A DNA stretch of 64,000 nt from JACPFJ01 sp036504875 (lineage in GTDB: Bacteria; Desulfobacterota; Desulfuromonadia; Geobacterales; Pseudopelobacteraceae), in assembly GCA_036504875.1 (NCBI GenBank), contig DASXUK010000040.1, forward strand, positions 1 through 64,000, written 5' to 3'. A program made the position numbers and the translations under genes. Below are positions 50,799-58,696 of the stretch, piece after piece. A model generated the notes under the pieces. It made no database searches. It was not told the origin of the DNA and saw only the letters and a list, made by a program, of their open reading frames with translations. Numbering within the stretch: the stretch's first letter is position 1; the number at the start of each line of letters is the position of its first letter.

Positions 50799-51593
50799 GT
50801 GGGACTGAATAAATTTGTTGTAGCTTTTTGCTTATGTACCGGATGGCAGGCAATTGCCTCCGAGCTGGTCGTAGAGCCATACGAGGGTTTGCAGGAAAGA
50901 ATATCCAGTGAATTTGCTCGGCGGGTTCCACATGTATGGGGGGAAAGTGTCCCTGGAGTAAACAACAGGTTAAAAACTAAAGATAAGGTTCTGGCATTAA
51001 CACTGGATGCCTGCGGCAGTTCCAGTGGCAAAGGTTTCGATGCCGTATTAATTAATCATCTGGAAAAAGAACATATTCCAGCCACTCTATTCGTAAATGC
51101 CCGCTGGATCGACGCCAATCCTGTTTTGTTTAAAAGGCTGGCCACCAATCCACTCTTTGAAATTGCTAATCATGGTCTGCTTCACCGTCCAGCCTCGGTT
51201 TCCGGGCGCAGTGCCTATGGCATTGAAGGGACCAGAGATGTAAAGCAACTGGTAGATGAGATCGAGAAGAATGCTCGCAAGATCTCCGAAATCACCGGCT
51301 CCAGGCCGCGTTACTATCGTTCAGGAACAGCCTTTTACGATGAGGTGGCAGTGGAAGTGTCGCAACGTTTGGGGCATAAAGTGGTTGGCTTTTCCATTTT
51401 AGGAGATGCGGGAGCCACTTATAACAAAGATCAGGTTAAGGCAGCTCTGCTCAAGGCGGTGCCAGGGGATATAGCCATTCTTCATATGAACCATCCCCAG
51501 GGAGGGACAGCAGCTGGTGTGATGGCAGCGGTTCCCGAACTTAAGCGGAGAGGTTTCAGTTTTGTTAAAGTATCGGCATATGAACTGCAATAG
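50799..51593 (+). CDS. Exported polysaccharide deacetylase-like protein
   Basis: 264 residues with an N-terminal signal sequence (about 1-21) and a NodB fold: LTLDACGSS near residue 68 (usual TFDDG, here with a second Asp lost) and ANHGLLH near residue 125 with the metal His pair. RYYRSGTAFYDE follows near 170. Such proteins usually remove acetyl groups from peptidoglycan or a surface glycan. The altered first motif may alter metal binding. The GTG at 50799 has a GGGG upstream. It separates the EIIA and HPr genes. Confidence 0.75.
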   Translation: MGLNKFVVAFCLCTGWQAIASELVVEPYEGLQERISSEFARRVPHVWGESVPGVNNRLKTKDKVLALTLDACGSSSGKGFDAVLINHLEKEHIPATLFVNARWIDANPVLFKRLATNPLFEIANHGLLHRPASVSGRSAYGIEGTRDVKQLVDEIEKNARKISEITGSRPRYYRSGTAFYDEVAVEVSQRLGHKVVGFSILGDAGATYNKDQVKAALLKAVPGDIAILHMNHPQGGTAAGVMAAVPELKRRGFSFVKVSAYELQ

Positions 51594-51710
51594 TGTTTGT
51601 GTGAGTTGGTATCGAAGATTCGCTGCCATTGACTGGTTGCTTAGGATCATGCTATCAAAATAAATGAGGTTATGATTGCACTTACTTTATAACCAAGGAA
51701 TTAGGAGTCT

Positions 51711-51977
51711 ATGCTCAACAAGGAATTTTTAATTGTTAACAAGCTTGGACTGCATGCCAGAGCATCGGCTTTATTCGTTAAAACCGCCAGCCGCTTTACC
51801 TCTGAAATTAAATTAGCCAAGGAAGGTGTTGAGGTAAATGGCAAGAGCATCATGGGAATTATGATGTTGGCCGCCTCCAAGGGGACCACGGTACGTCTTT
51901 CAATAAACGGGTCGGATGAGATCGAGGCTATGCAGACAATCGGAGACCTGGTCAATAATGGTTTTGGTGAAGAATAA
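51711..51977 (+). CDS. ptsH: PTS phosphocarrier HPr
   Basis: An 88-residue HPr with the EI-phosphorylated His15 in LGLHARAS and the HprK-phosphorylated Ser46 in GKSIMG. Both sites are present, so it can act in a phosphate relay and in a Gram-positive-like Ser-P switch. It overlaps the ptsI start region. A TTGACT-N18-TATCAA lies upstream. Confidence 0.95.
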   Translation: MLNKEFLIVNKLGLHARASALFVKTASRFTSEIKLAKEGVEVNGKSIMGIMMLAASKGTTVRLSINGSDEIEAMQTIGDLVNNGFGEE

Positions 51978-53721
51978 CATATGTAGTTTCAGTGGGATAG
52001 CAGCCTCGCCCGGCATTGCCATGGGAAAATTAAAGGTTGTTGACCGCCGGCATCTTCACGTTGAAGAATACCCTGTTAATCCCAGCGGCGTTATTGCTGA
52101 AATCGAACGGCTGAAGGAGGCCATCAAATTAACCCGGGTTGAACTGGAGGCGATAAAAGGCTTGCTTCAGGAAACTACCGGCGATGAGCATCTTTTTTTT
52201 ATCGATACCCACTTGTTGATCCTGTCGGATGAGCGGCTCTTGGGCGAATCATCTGCAATTATTGAAAATTCCTTGATCAATGCCGAGGCGGCTTTACAAC
52301 GCACGCTCCACCGCTACCGCGAGATCTTTGCTGGTATCGACGATGCTTATTTGCGAGAAAGAATAAGCGATGTGGAAACCGTGATCGAGAAGATACTCCG
52401 GAACATGACTGGTAATAACCACGCCCCGATTACTCATGATGGCGGTCAGACTATAATCGCTGCCTATGACATAACTCCTACCGATCTCCTCCAGATGGAT
52501 TTCAGCTGCATCATCGGCGTCATAACCGAAGCGGGTGGTCGAACCTCTCATACATCCATCCTGGCCAGGGCTTTCGAGCTTCCGGCCGTTGTTGGCGCCG
52601 AAGGAGTTGCTGATCAAACCTTGGACGGTCTACCGGTCATCCTGGATGGCATTAGCGGCTGCCTTTTGATCAATCCGGATCCGGAAACATTTGTGGACTA
52701 TCTGGAACGCAAGCGGCATTACGAGTACCTGGAATCTGAACTGCTAAAGATCGCGGTGCTACCCAGCGAAACCCTGGATGAGCACCATGTGCTTTTGCAG
52801 GGCAATGTGGAGATACCCGAAGAAGGGGCCTCGGTGCTGAGGCATGGCGGCGAAGGTGTCGGCCTCTACCGCACCGAGATGCTTTTCATGAACCGGCCTG
52901 AGATGCCGGATGAAGAGGAACAGGTCAGAGTATATTCAGCGATGCAGGCTGCCGTTGCCCCTTATCCGCTTACAATCAGAACCCTTGATGCCGGTGGTGA
53001 CAAGCTTCTGGACGGCATGGCCCACGTCGCGGAGCAGAACCCGGCCCTAGGAATGCGGGCCATCCGACTGGCTCTGAGCATGCCGGATGAATTTAAAAAA
53101 CAGTTACGGGCGATCCTCAGGATCAGCACAGCTGGCAAGGTCCGGATCATGTTCCCGATGATCTCTGGACTGGAAGAATTACGCCGGGGGCGGGCGCTTT
53201 TGGAGGTTTCGAAAAAAGAATTGGCTGCAGAGGGTATAGCCTTTGATCTTGATATCGAGGTCGGGATTATGATCGAGATTCCCTCGGCAGTTGTCATGGC
53301 TGATCTGCTGGCTAAGGAAGCGGATTTTTTCAGCGTCGGCACCAATGACCTGATTCAGTATTCTTTAGCCATCGATCGTTCCAATATGCATTTGGCCGAT
53401 ATGTACCAACCGCTTCATCCGGCGGTTCTAAGATCGCTGAAACGTGTAGTGGAAGCAGCCCACGAGGCCGGTATCAACGCCTGTATCTGTGGTGAGATGG
53501 CAGGCGATCCTCTTTATCTGCCTGTTTTGCTGGGGCTCGGTTTTGATGAGCTCTCCATGAGTGCCACGTCCATCCCGCGGGTCAAGAAAATCCTGCGGCG
53601 CTGCACCCGTAAACAGGCCCTCGAGATTACCCGGGAGTGTTTTGCCTTCTCGACAGCGGCCGAAGTTGAGCTACATCTCAAAAGCGCTGTTACTTTACAT
53701 TTCGCCGAGAGTTTTGATTAA
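51958..53721 (+). CDS. ptsI: PTS enzyme I
   Basis: About 587 residues. The HPr-binding domain is followed by the phospho-His motif TEAGGRTSHTSILAR (near 195), the linker, and the PEP-binding barrel with VGLYRTEMLFM, FFSVGTNDLIQYSLA and the catalytic Cys in ACICGEMAGD. It transfers phosphate from PEP to HPr. The start overlaps ptsH by 20 bases; ATG 51958 and GTG 51967 are both plausible, while ATG 51916 is too far inside ptsH. It completes a minimal relay, EI-HPr-EIIA, with HprK. Confidence 0.93.
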   Translation: MVLVKNNICSFSGIAASPGIAMGKLKVVDRRHLHVEEYPVNPSGVIAEIERLKEAIKLTRVELEAIKGLLQETTGDEHLFFIDTHLLILSDERLLGESSAIIENSLINAEAALQRTLHRYREIFAGIDDAYLRERISDVETVIEKILRNMTGNNHAPITHDGGQTIIAAYDITPTDLLQMDFSCIIGVITEAGGRTSHTSILARAFELPAVVGAEGVADQTLDGLPVILDGISGCLLINPDPETFVDYLERKRHYEYLESELLKIAVLPSETLDEHHVLLQGNVEIPEEGASVLRHGGEGVGLYRTEMLFMNRPEMPDEEEQVRVYSAMQAAVAPYPLTIRTLDAGGDKLLDGMAHVAEQNPALGMRAIRLALSMPDEFKKQLRAILRISTAGKVRIMFPMISGLEELRRGRALLEVSKKELAAEGIAFDLDIEVGIMIEIPSAVVMADLLAKEADFFSVGTNDLIQYSLAIDRSNMHLADMYQPLHPAVLRSLKRVVEAAHEAGINACICGEMAGDPLYLPVLLGLGFDELSMSATSIPRVKKILRRCTRKQALEITRECFAFSTAAEVELHLKSAVTLHFAESFD

Positions 53722-53748
53722 AAATCTGAGGCATTTTAGCGGGGTCCC

Positions 53749-54537
53749 ATGATTCTTGATCTGTATTTTTCCATTATTGCATTCATCTTTGGCGCGGTGG
53801 TTGGCTCGTTCCTGAATGTCTGTATCTTCCGCATGCCAAACAATGAATCAGTAGTATCACCCCCTTCGCACTGCCCCAGCTGTGATTACCGCATCCGTTG
53901 GTACGACAATATCCCACTGGTGAGCTATCTGCTTTTAAAGGGCCGTTGCCGAGGATGCCGCACTCATATCTCATTACAGTATCCTTTGGTAGAGTTTATA
54001 AACGGTCTGCTGACCCTGCTGCTCTTTCTGCGTTATGGCCCCTCGCTCATCTTCCTGGTGCTGTTTATGTTCTGCTCGGCCCTGGTTGTGATCACCTTTA
54101 TCGATCTAGAGCACCAGATCATCCCTGACGAGGTCTCTCTTAGCGGAATAATCATCGGTTTCATTCTATCCTTTTTTCTGCCTGGGTTGGGCTGGTTGAA
54201 TTCCCTGATCGGTATTGTCCTGGGTGGCGGCAGCCTCCTGTTGGTCGCGTGCAGCTATCAGTGGCTGACCGGAAAAGAGGGTATGGGGGGCGGGGATATC
54301 AAACTCCTGGCCATGATGGGTGCCTTTCTGGGCTGGAAGTCAGTTCCCTTCATCATCTTTGCTAGTTCCCTGGTCGGTTCACTGGTCGGCATAACCATTA
54401 TGCTGGTTCAGAAAAAGGACTCCAAACTGGCAATACCTTTTGGACCTTATCTGGCCTTCGGAGCGGTGCTGTATATCTTTTACGGCCGCCAACTCATCCA
54501 GTGGTATCTCACAATCGGCAGTACCATAAGTGGTTAA
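53749..54537 (+). CDS. pilD: Type IV prepilin peptidase
   Basis: A 262-residue polytopic membrane protein. The zinc-binding CPSC (near 43) and CRGC (near 66) pairs lie on an N-terminal cytosolic loop. The catalytic Asp residues are in FIDLEHQIIPD (near 122) and GGGDIKLLA (near 183). It cleaves and N-methylates type IV prepilins. It is followed at once by a two-component pair and then by the pilY1 operon. Confidence 0.95.
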   Translation: MILDLYFSIIAFIFGAVVGSFLNVCIFRMPNNESVVSPPSHCPSCDYRIRWYDNIPLVSYLLLKGRCRGCRTHISLQYPLVEFINGLLTLLLFLRYGPSLIFLVLFMFCSALVVITFIDLEHQIIPDEVSLSGIIIGFILSFFLPGLGWLNSLIGIVLGGGSLLLVACSYQWLTGKEGMGGGDIKLLAMMGAFLGWKSVPFIIFASSLVGSLVGITIMLVQKKDSKLAIPFGPYLAFGAVLYIFYGRQLIQWYLTIGSTISG

Positions 54538-54540
54538 TCC

Positions 54541-56064
54541 ATGCACCCCGTCCGGTTCAATTTAACCGTAACCATACTGGCTTTCCTGAGTTGTCTGCTG
54601 CTCTTGGCCTGGCTGCTCTTCAGTCTAACTGCCTTTCGTACTGCTGAGAATGATCTCTACAGCCAAAAAGGGGATCATGCTCGCATGCTCCTGGCGACCT
54701 TTATCAGCCAACTTCCGGAAGTGATCCCGACTTATCCGGCAGGTATGATACCATCCAATTCACCGGCAGCTATCTATGCCCAGAAATTGGCTGAAGAAGA
54801 ATCCTTTATCCGGCTGACATTGCTTGATTCCGCTGGCAAATTGATTTACACCGTGGGCCGCGAAAACAGCGATGTTTATCGACCCTTTGTCGGCCTGCCC
54901 GAGCCTGCCTCGGGTAGTTTTGTTCTGCCGGGAGGCTCAGGGATGGTCTGCATAAGCCAGGTAAACCGCGGTAATGCCACGGTTGCCAAGGCCGGTCTGG
55001 TCCTCTCGCTAGAAGCTGAAAAAGCACGTCTGAAGCGATCGCGACAGCTGCTGCTTACTTATTTTGCGGTTGATTTTATTCTCCTGCTGGGGATCGGGGC
55101 CTATATACTCTCGCGGATCGTTGTCCGGCCGGTTAACCGTCTTTTAGCAGCTACAGAAAAGATTATAGGTGGCCATTATGGTCAACGGGTGCGAATAACC
55201 GGCAGTCTTGAACTGGCCAGACTGGCTGAATCTTTCAATGAAATGTCGGAAACACTTTTAAGCAAGGACCAGCAGGTAAATGCTCATGTCGCTGCTCTAG
55301 AAAAGGCCAATACAGAATTAAGCTTGGCACGGGAGGAGGCGCTTCGTTCCGAAAAGATGGCTTCCATTGGATTACTGGCAGCCGGCATGGCCCACGAGAT
55401 CGGGACGCCGCTGGCCTCAATCATGGGCTATGCCGAACTTATGTCAGGTGAACCGGTCGACCTGTTGGCCAGCCAGGACTATACCAAACGTATCATTGAT
55501 GACTGCAACCGTATCGATCGGATTGTTCAAGGACTGTTGGATTACTCCCGACCACGTCGGCAATGTGCGGAAGCGACTGATGTCGCCCGGTTGGTTGAGA
55601 GGTCGGTTGAACTTCTGACCCAGCAGGGGGCTTTCAAGCAAATTCTGCTAAGAAGCTGGTTTGAAGAAGGGTTGCCTATGGTTCAGACAGACCCTCACCA
55701 ATTGCAACAGGTCTTGATCAACCTGATGCTGAACAGCCGGGATGCTATGCCCAAAGGCGGCAAGCTTGCTATCAGAGGGATCCTTGAAAAAAATCAGATT
55801 CTGCCATGCAACTCAGGATGTGTAAGGATCGAGGTCCTGGATGATGGCTGCGGTATACCTGCGGATCAACTGAAGATGATCTTCGAGCCTTTTTTCACCA
55901 CCAAGGAGCCCGGCAAGGGGACCGGTTTGGGGTTGGCAATATCGGCCCGCATCATTGAGAGCTTTGGTGGCAGGATCAGCGTCAAGAGCAAACCTGGAAA
56001 AGGAAGTTGCTTTATGCTTCGGTTGCCGATTGCCGCCGTGGAAGGAAATAGTAATGGCGCATAA
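54541..56064 (+). CDS. Membrane sensor histidine kinase
   Basis: 507 residues: a membrane span at 8-30, a short periplasmic domain, a span at about 175-195, a HAMP domain, HisKA with His285 in AGMAHEIGTPL, and a HATPase domain ending GTGLGLAISARII. Its stop overlaps the regulator start by 11 bases, so they are co-translated. Position between pilD and the pilY1 operon suggests control of pilus assembly, but it is not clearly PilS, which normally has six membrane spans. Confidence 0.9.
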   Translation: MHPVRFNLTVTILAFLSCLLLLAWLLFSLTAFRTAENDLYSQKGDHARMLLATFISQLPEVIPTYPAGMIPSNSPAAIYAQKLAEEESFIRLTLLDSAGKLIYTVGRENSDVYRPFVGLPEPASGSFVLPGGSGMVCISQVNRGNATVAKAGLVLSLEAEKARLKRSRQLLLTYFAVDFILLLGIGAYILSRIVVRPVNRLLAATEKIIGGHYGQRVRITGSLELARLAESFNEMSETLLSKDQQVNAHVAALEKANTELSLAREEALRSEKMASIGLLAAGMAHEIGTPLASIMGYAELMSGEPVDLLASQDYTKRIIDDCNRIDRIVQGLLDYSRPRRQCAEATDVARLVERSVELLTQQGAFKQILLRSWFEEGLPMVQTDPHQLQQVLINLMLNSRDAMPKGGKLAIRGILEKNQILPCNSGCVRIEVLDDGCGIPADQLKMIFEPFFTTKEPGKGTGLGLAISARIIESFGGRISVKSKPGKGSCFMLRLPIAAVEGNSNGA

Positions 56065-57421
56065 ACAAAACATTTTGATTATTGATGACGAGGAAAATCT
56101 GCGGCACATGCTGTCGGTCATGCTTACCCGGCAGGGCTATCAGGCGGAAATTGCTGCGGATGGGGCCCAGGGCCTGCTTTGCCTGCGGGAAAAGGTCTAT
56201 GACTTTGTCCTCTGTGATATTCGCATGCCAAATATGGATGGCAAGGATTTTCTGAAAAAGGCGCTGGAAGAGCACATCTGCTCGCCAATTATCATGATGT
56301 CGGCCTACGGCACAGTTGATACTGCCGTCGAGTGCATGAAAAACGGAGCCTATGATTTCATTTCCAAGCCTTTTAAAAAGGATGAGATCCTGATGGTGCT
56401 GAAAAAGGCCGAAGAGCGCGAGCGACTTAAAGCTGAAAACAACCATTTGCGTGAAGTAGTGGCCGGTAATAATGCCTTCCAGAGTATTATCAGTCGGAAT
56501 GCCGCCATGGGGGAGATCTTTTCCCAGATCCGAAAGGTATCTGACCTGAAAACCACGGTTCTTATCCTGGGTGAATCCGGGACCGGAAAAGAGCTGGTGG
56601 CGCGTGCCATTCACAACAGCGGCAATCGCTCTAAAAAACCATTTGTGGCGATCAATTGCGGAGCTATTCCTGAACATCTGTTGGAAAGTGTGCTCTTTGG
56701 CTATGTCCGGGGTGCCTTTACCGATGCCGCCGGCGACCGGACCGGACTTTTTGAGGAGGCCGATGGCGGCACGCTCTTTCTGGATGAGATCGGCGAACTG
56801 CCGCTGGCGTTGCAGGTCAAGCTGCTGCGGGTTTTGCAGGAAGAGGAGATTCGCCGGGTTGGCGCCCCTACCTCCCGTAAAATCAATGTCCGGGTCATAT
56901 CGGCTACCTCCCGCGACCTGGAGACGGATGTCAGGACCGGACATTTCCGTGAGGACCTTTATTTTCGGCTGAATGTTTTTCTGATCCAGCTGCCGCCGCT
57001 CCGAGAGCGCATCGAGGATATCCCCTATTTAGCCGAACATTTTCTGGCGAAAAACGCCGCGGCCATGGAGCGTCCGCAGCTCAAAATCGCTCCGGATGCC
57101 ATGCGCGGTCTCATGGGCTATGGCTGGCCCGGCAATATCAGGGAGTTGGAGAATGTCATCGAGCGGGCCATGATCATGTCAGAAGGGGAGATGGTTACTG
57201 CAGAAGCCCTTCCGGCGACTGTTCGCGGTAGCTCAGGCATGGCCAAGGTATCCGCCGCGGATGAGGATCTCTCCATCAAAAAGGCCGGGGATGCCATGGA
57301 GCGGGATCTGATCCGCAAGGCGCTGATCAAGACCGGCGGTAACCGCACTCAGGCGGCCAGAATCCTTGAAATCAGCCACCGTTCGCTACTGTACAAAATC
57401 AAAGAATTTGGATTTGAATGA
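56054..57421 (+). CDS. Sigma-54-dependent response regulator (NtrC family)
   Basis: 455 residues: receiver with Asp55 in FVLCDIRMPN, AAA+ domain with GESGTGKE, a C-terminal Fis HTH (GGNRTQAARILEISHRS). The sigma-54 contact loop reads GAFTDA (residues 220-225) rather than GAFTGA. I chose the ATG at 56054 after GAAGGA; an ORF start at 55955 lies inside the kinase. A -24/-12 promoter lies 127 bases after its stop, before the DsbC-like gene. That makes the pilY1 operon a likely direct target. Confidence 0.92.
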   Translation: MAHKQNILIIDDEENLRHMLSVMLTRQGYQAEIAADGAQGLLCLREKVYDFVLCDIRMPNMDGKDFLKKALEEHICSPIIMMSAYGTVDTAVECMKNGAYDFISKPFKKDEILMVLKKAEERERLKAENNHLREVVAGNNAFQSIISRNAAMGEIFSQIRKVSDLKTTVLILGESGTGKELVARAIHNSGNRSKKPFVAINCGAIPEHLLESVLFGYVRGAFTDAAGDRTGLFEEADGGTLFLDEIGELPLALQVKLLRVLQEEEIRRVGAPTSRKINVRVISATSRDLETDVRTGHFREDLYFRLNVFLIQLPPLRERIEDIPYLAEHFLAKNAAAMERPQLKIAPDAMRGLMGYGWPGNIRELENVIERAMIMSEGEMVTAEALPATVRGSSGMAKVSAADEDLSIKKAGDAMERDLIRKALIKTGGNRTQAARILEISHRSLLYKIKEFGFE

Positions 57422-57547
57422 CACTCGCGCAAAATTTGCATAGTTTCAATGATCTGCATAACCTAAAACCCTGCAAAAATTACATACCCCCGCCTCAGTT
57501 TTAATTATAATCCCTTTTAATACAGTGAAATAGATACACCTTTTTTA

Positions 57548-57563
57548 TGGCATTGTATTTGCT
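57548..57563 (+). promoter_or_regulatory. Sigma-54 (-24/-12) promoter of the dsbC-like/pilY1 operon
   Basis: TGGCATTGTATTTGCT matches TGGCAYR-N4-TTGCW at all positions but one, with the GG and GC dinucleotides 10 bases apart. It is 39 bases before the ATG of the DsbC-like gene and downstream of an NtrC-type activator gene. Confidence 0.75.
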
Positions 57564-57601
57564 GTGGTTGTGGGCATCTACATCCCGAAAGGAAATCGTC
57601 T

Positions 57602-58384
57602 ATGCTCAAACAATTTTTTATCGCTCTGTCCATCTCTACCATTATAGCTTCACCGGCCGTTGTCATGGCCAAAGAAGGGCATTCCAGCGATTGTGCCTCA
57701 TGTCATTCTTTGGATGAAAAGGAGGCGGCCCAGCTCCTGAGCAAGATCGGCGGCACAGTCAAATCGGTTAAACAGGCTCCGGTTAAGGGTTTTTTTGAGT
57801 TGCTGATGGAAAAGGATGGCAAGCAAGGTCTTCTTTACCTTGACTACGGCAAGAAAAAAGTAATGCAGGGCATGGTCTTCAGCCTGGAGACACTCCAGCC
57901 GCTTTCTTCCCATCCGCTACCGCAGCAGAAGCAGGTAACGGCTGTCGATCCCAAGAGCATCCCGATTGCAAACTCGGTTGTCATGGGTAATCCAAAAGCG
58001 GCCAAAAAAATATATGTCTTCACTGATCCGGACTGCCCATACTGCCGCAAAATGCACGCCGAACTGCTCAAGCTGGAAAAGATCACTCCCGATGTCGCCA
58101 TCCATGTCATGCTCTATCCTTTGCCGATGCATCCCGGAGCCTATGATAAGGCGCGCGTGCTGTTGGAGACCAAAAGCCAAGACCTGCTGAATAAAGCCTT
58201 CGACGGCAAGGAAGTTCCCAAGCCGACCAAAGAGGAGAGCAAGGCTCAGGTCGAAGAAAATATCAAGTTTGCCAATGCCAATGGCATTACCGGTACTCCG
58301 ACAATAGTCATGCCCGACGGCAAGCTTGAGGTTGGTATGCGGGATGCGGAGATGTTGGTGAAGATGCTGGAAGGGCTGAAGTAG
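57602..58384 (+). CDS. DsbC-like thiol isomerase with a c-type heme motif
   Basis: 260 residues. Signal peptide (about 1-23), then CASCH at 31-35, a c-type heme-binding motif. A DsbC-like N-terminal domain and a thioredoxin-fold domain follow, with the active-site CPYC at Cys145-Cys148 and the cis-Pro segment GTPTIVMP near 233. DsbC isomerases repair disulfides in the periplasm. It is followed by the giant Cys-rich PilY1, a likely client. The heme motif near the N-terminus is not part of ordinary DsbC. A heme might feed electrons to the thiols; that is inference. Confidence 0.85.
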   Translation: MLKQFFIALSISTIIASPAVVMAKEGHSSDCASCHSLDEKEAAQLLSKIGGTVKSVKQAPVKGFFELLMEKDGKQGLLYLDYGKKKVMQGMVFSLETLQPLSSHPLPQQKQVTAVDPKSIPIANSVVMGNPKAAKKIYVFTDPDCPYCRKMHAELLKLEKITPDVAIHVMLYPLPMHPGAYDKARVLLETKSQDLLNKAFDGKEVPKPTKEESKAQVEENIKFANANGITGTPTIVMPDGKLEVGMRDAEMLVKMLEGLK

Positions 58385-58404
58385 AAATTGAGTTGGAGGT
58401 GATC

Positions 58405-58692
58405 ATGCGACTAATTTTATTGGTTTTTGGAATGTTAGCCATTCTTTCCGGGACTGCCGATGCAAGTCTTGTCTATGAAACCGGGACTGTGACAGCTGTC
58501 TACGGGAACATGATTCAGATGATCGGGCGCAATTTCAAGTTGCTTGATAACGCCCCGGTACGCCTTCATATAAATAAAGGGAACGGCGAGGCAGAAATCA
58601 AAGGAAGCCGGTCTGATATAAGGCCGGGTTCTGTTGTCCAGTTACATGTTGCCGGTCACTTGGTGGTAGACGTTTTGATTGAAAGGAGATGA
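58405..58692 (+). CDS. Small exported protein of unknown function
   Basis: A 95-residue protein with a signal peptide (about 1-21) and a small all-beta domain (TGTVTAVYGNMIQMIGRNFKL). The ATG at 58405 follows GGAGG; a TTG at 58393 is less likely. It ends 4 bases before the PilY1 start and follows the DsbC-like gene by 20 bases. The beta domain is OB-fold-like in pattern but I do not recognise a family. Confidence 0.7.
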   Translation: MRLILLVFGMLAILSGTADASLVYETGTVTAVYGNMIQMIGRNFKLLDNAPVRLHINKGNGEAEIKGSRSDIRPGSVVQLHVAGHLVVDVLIERR

Positions 58693-58696
58693 GGCC

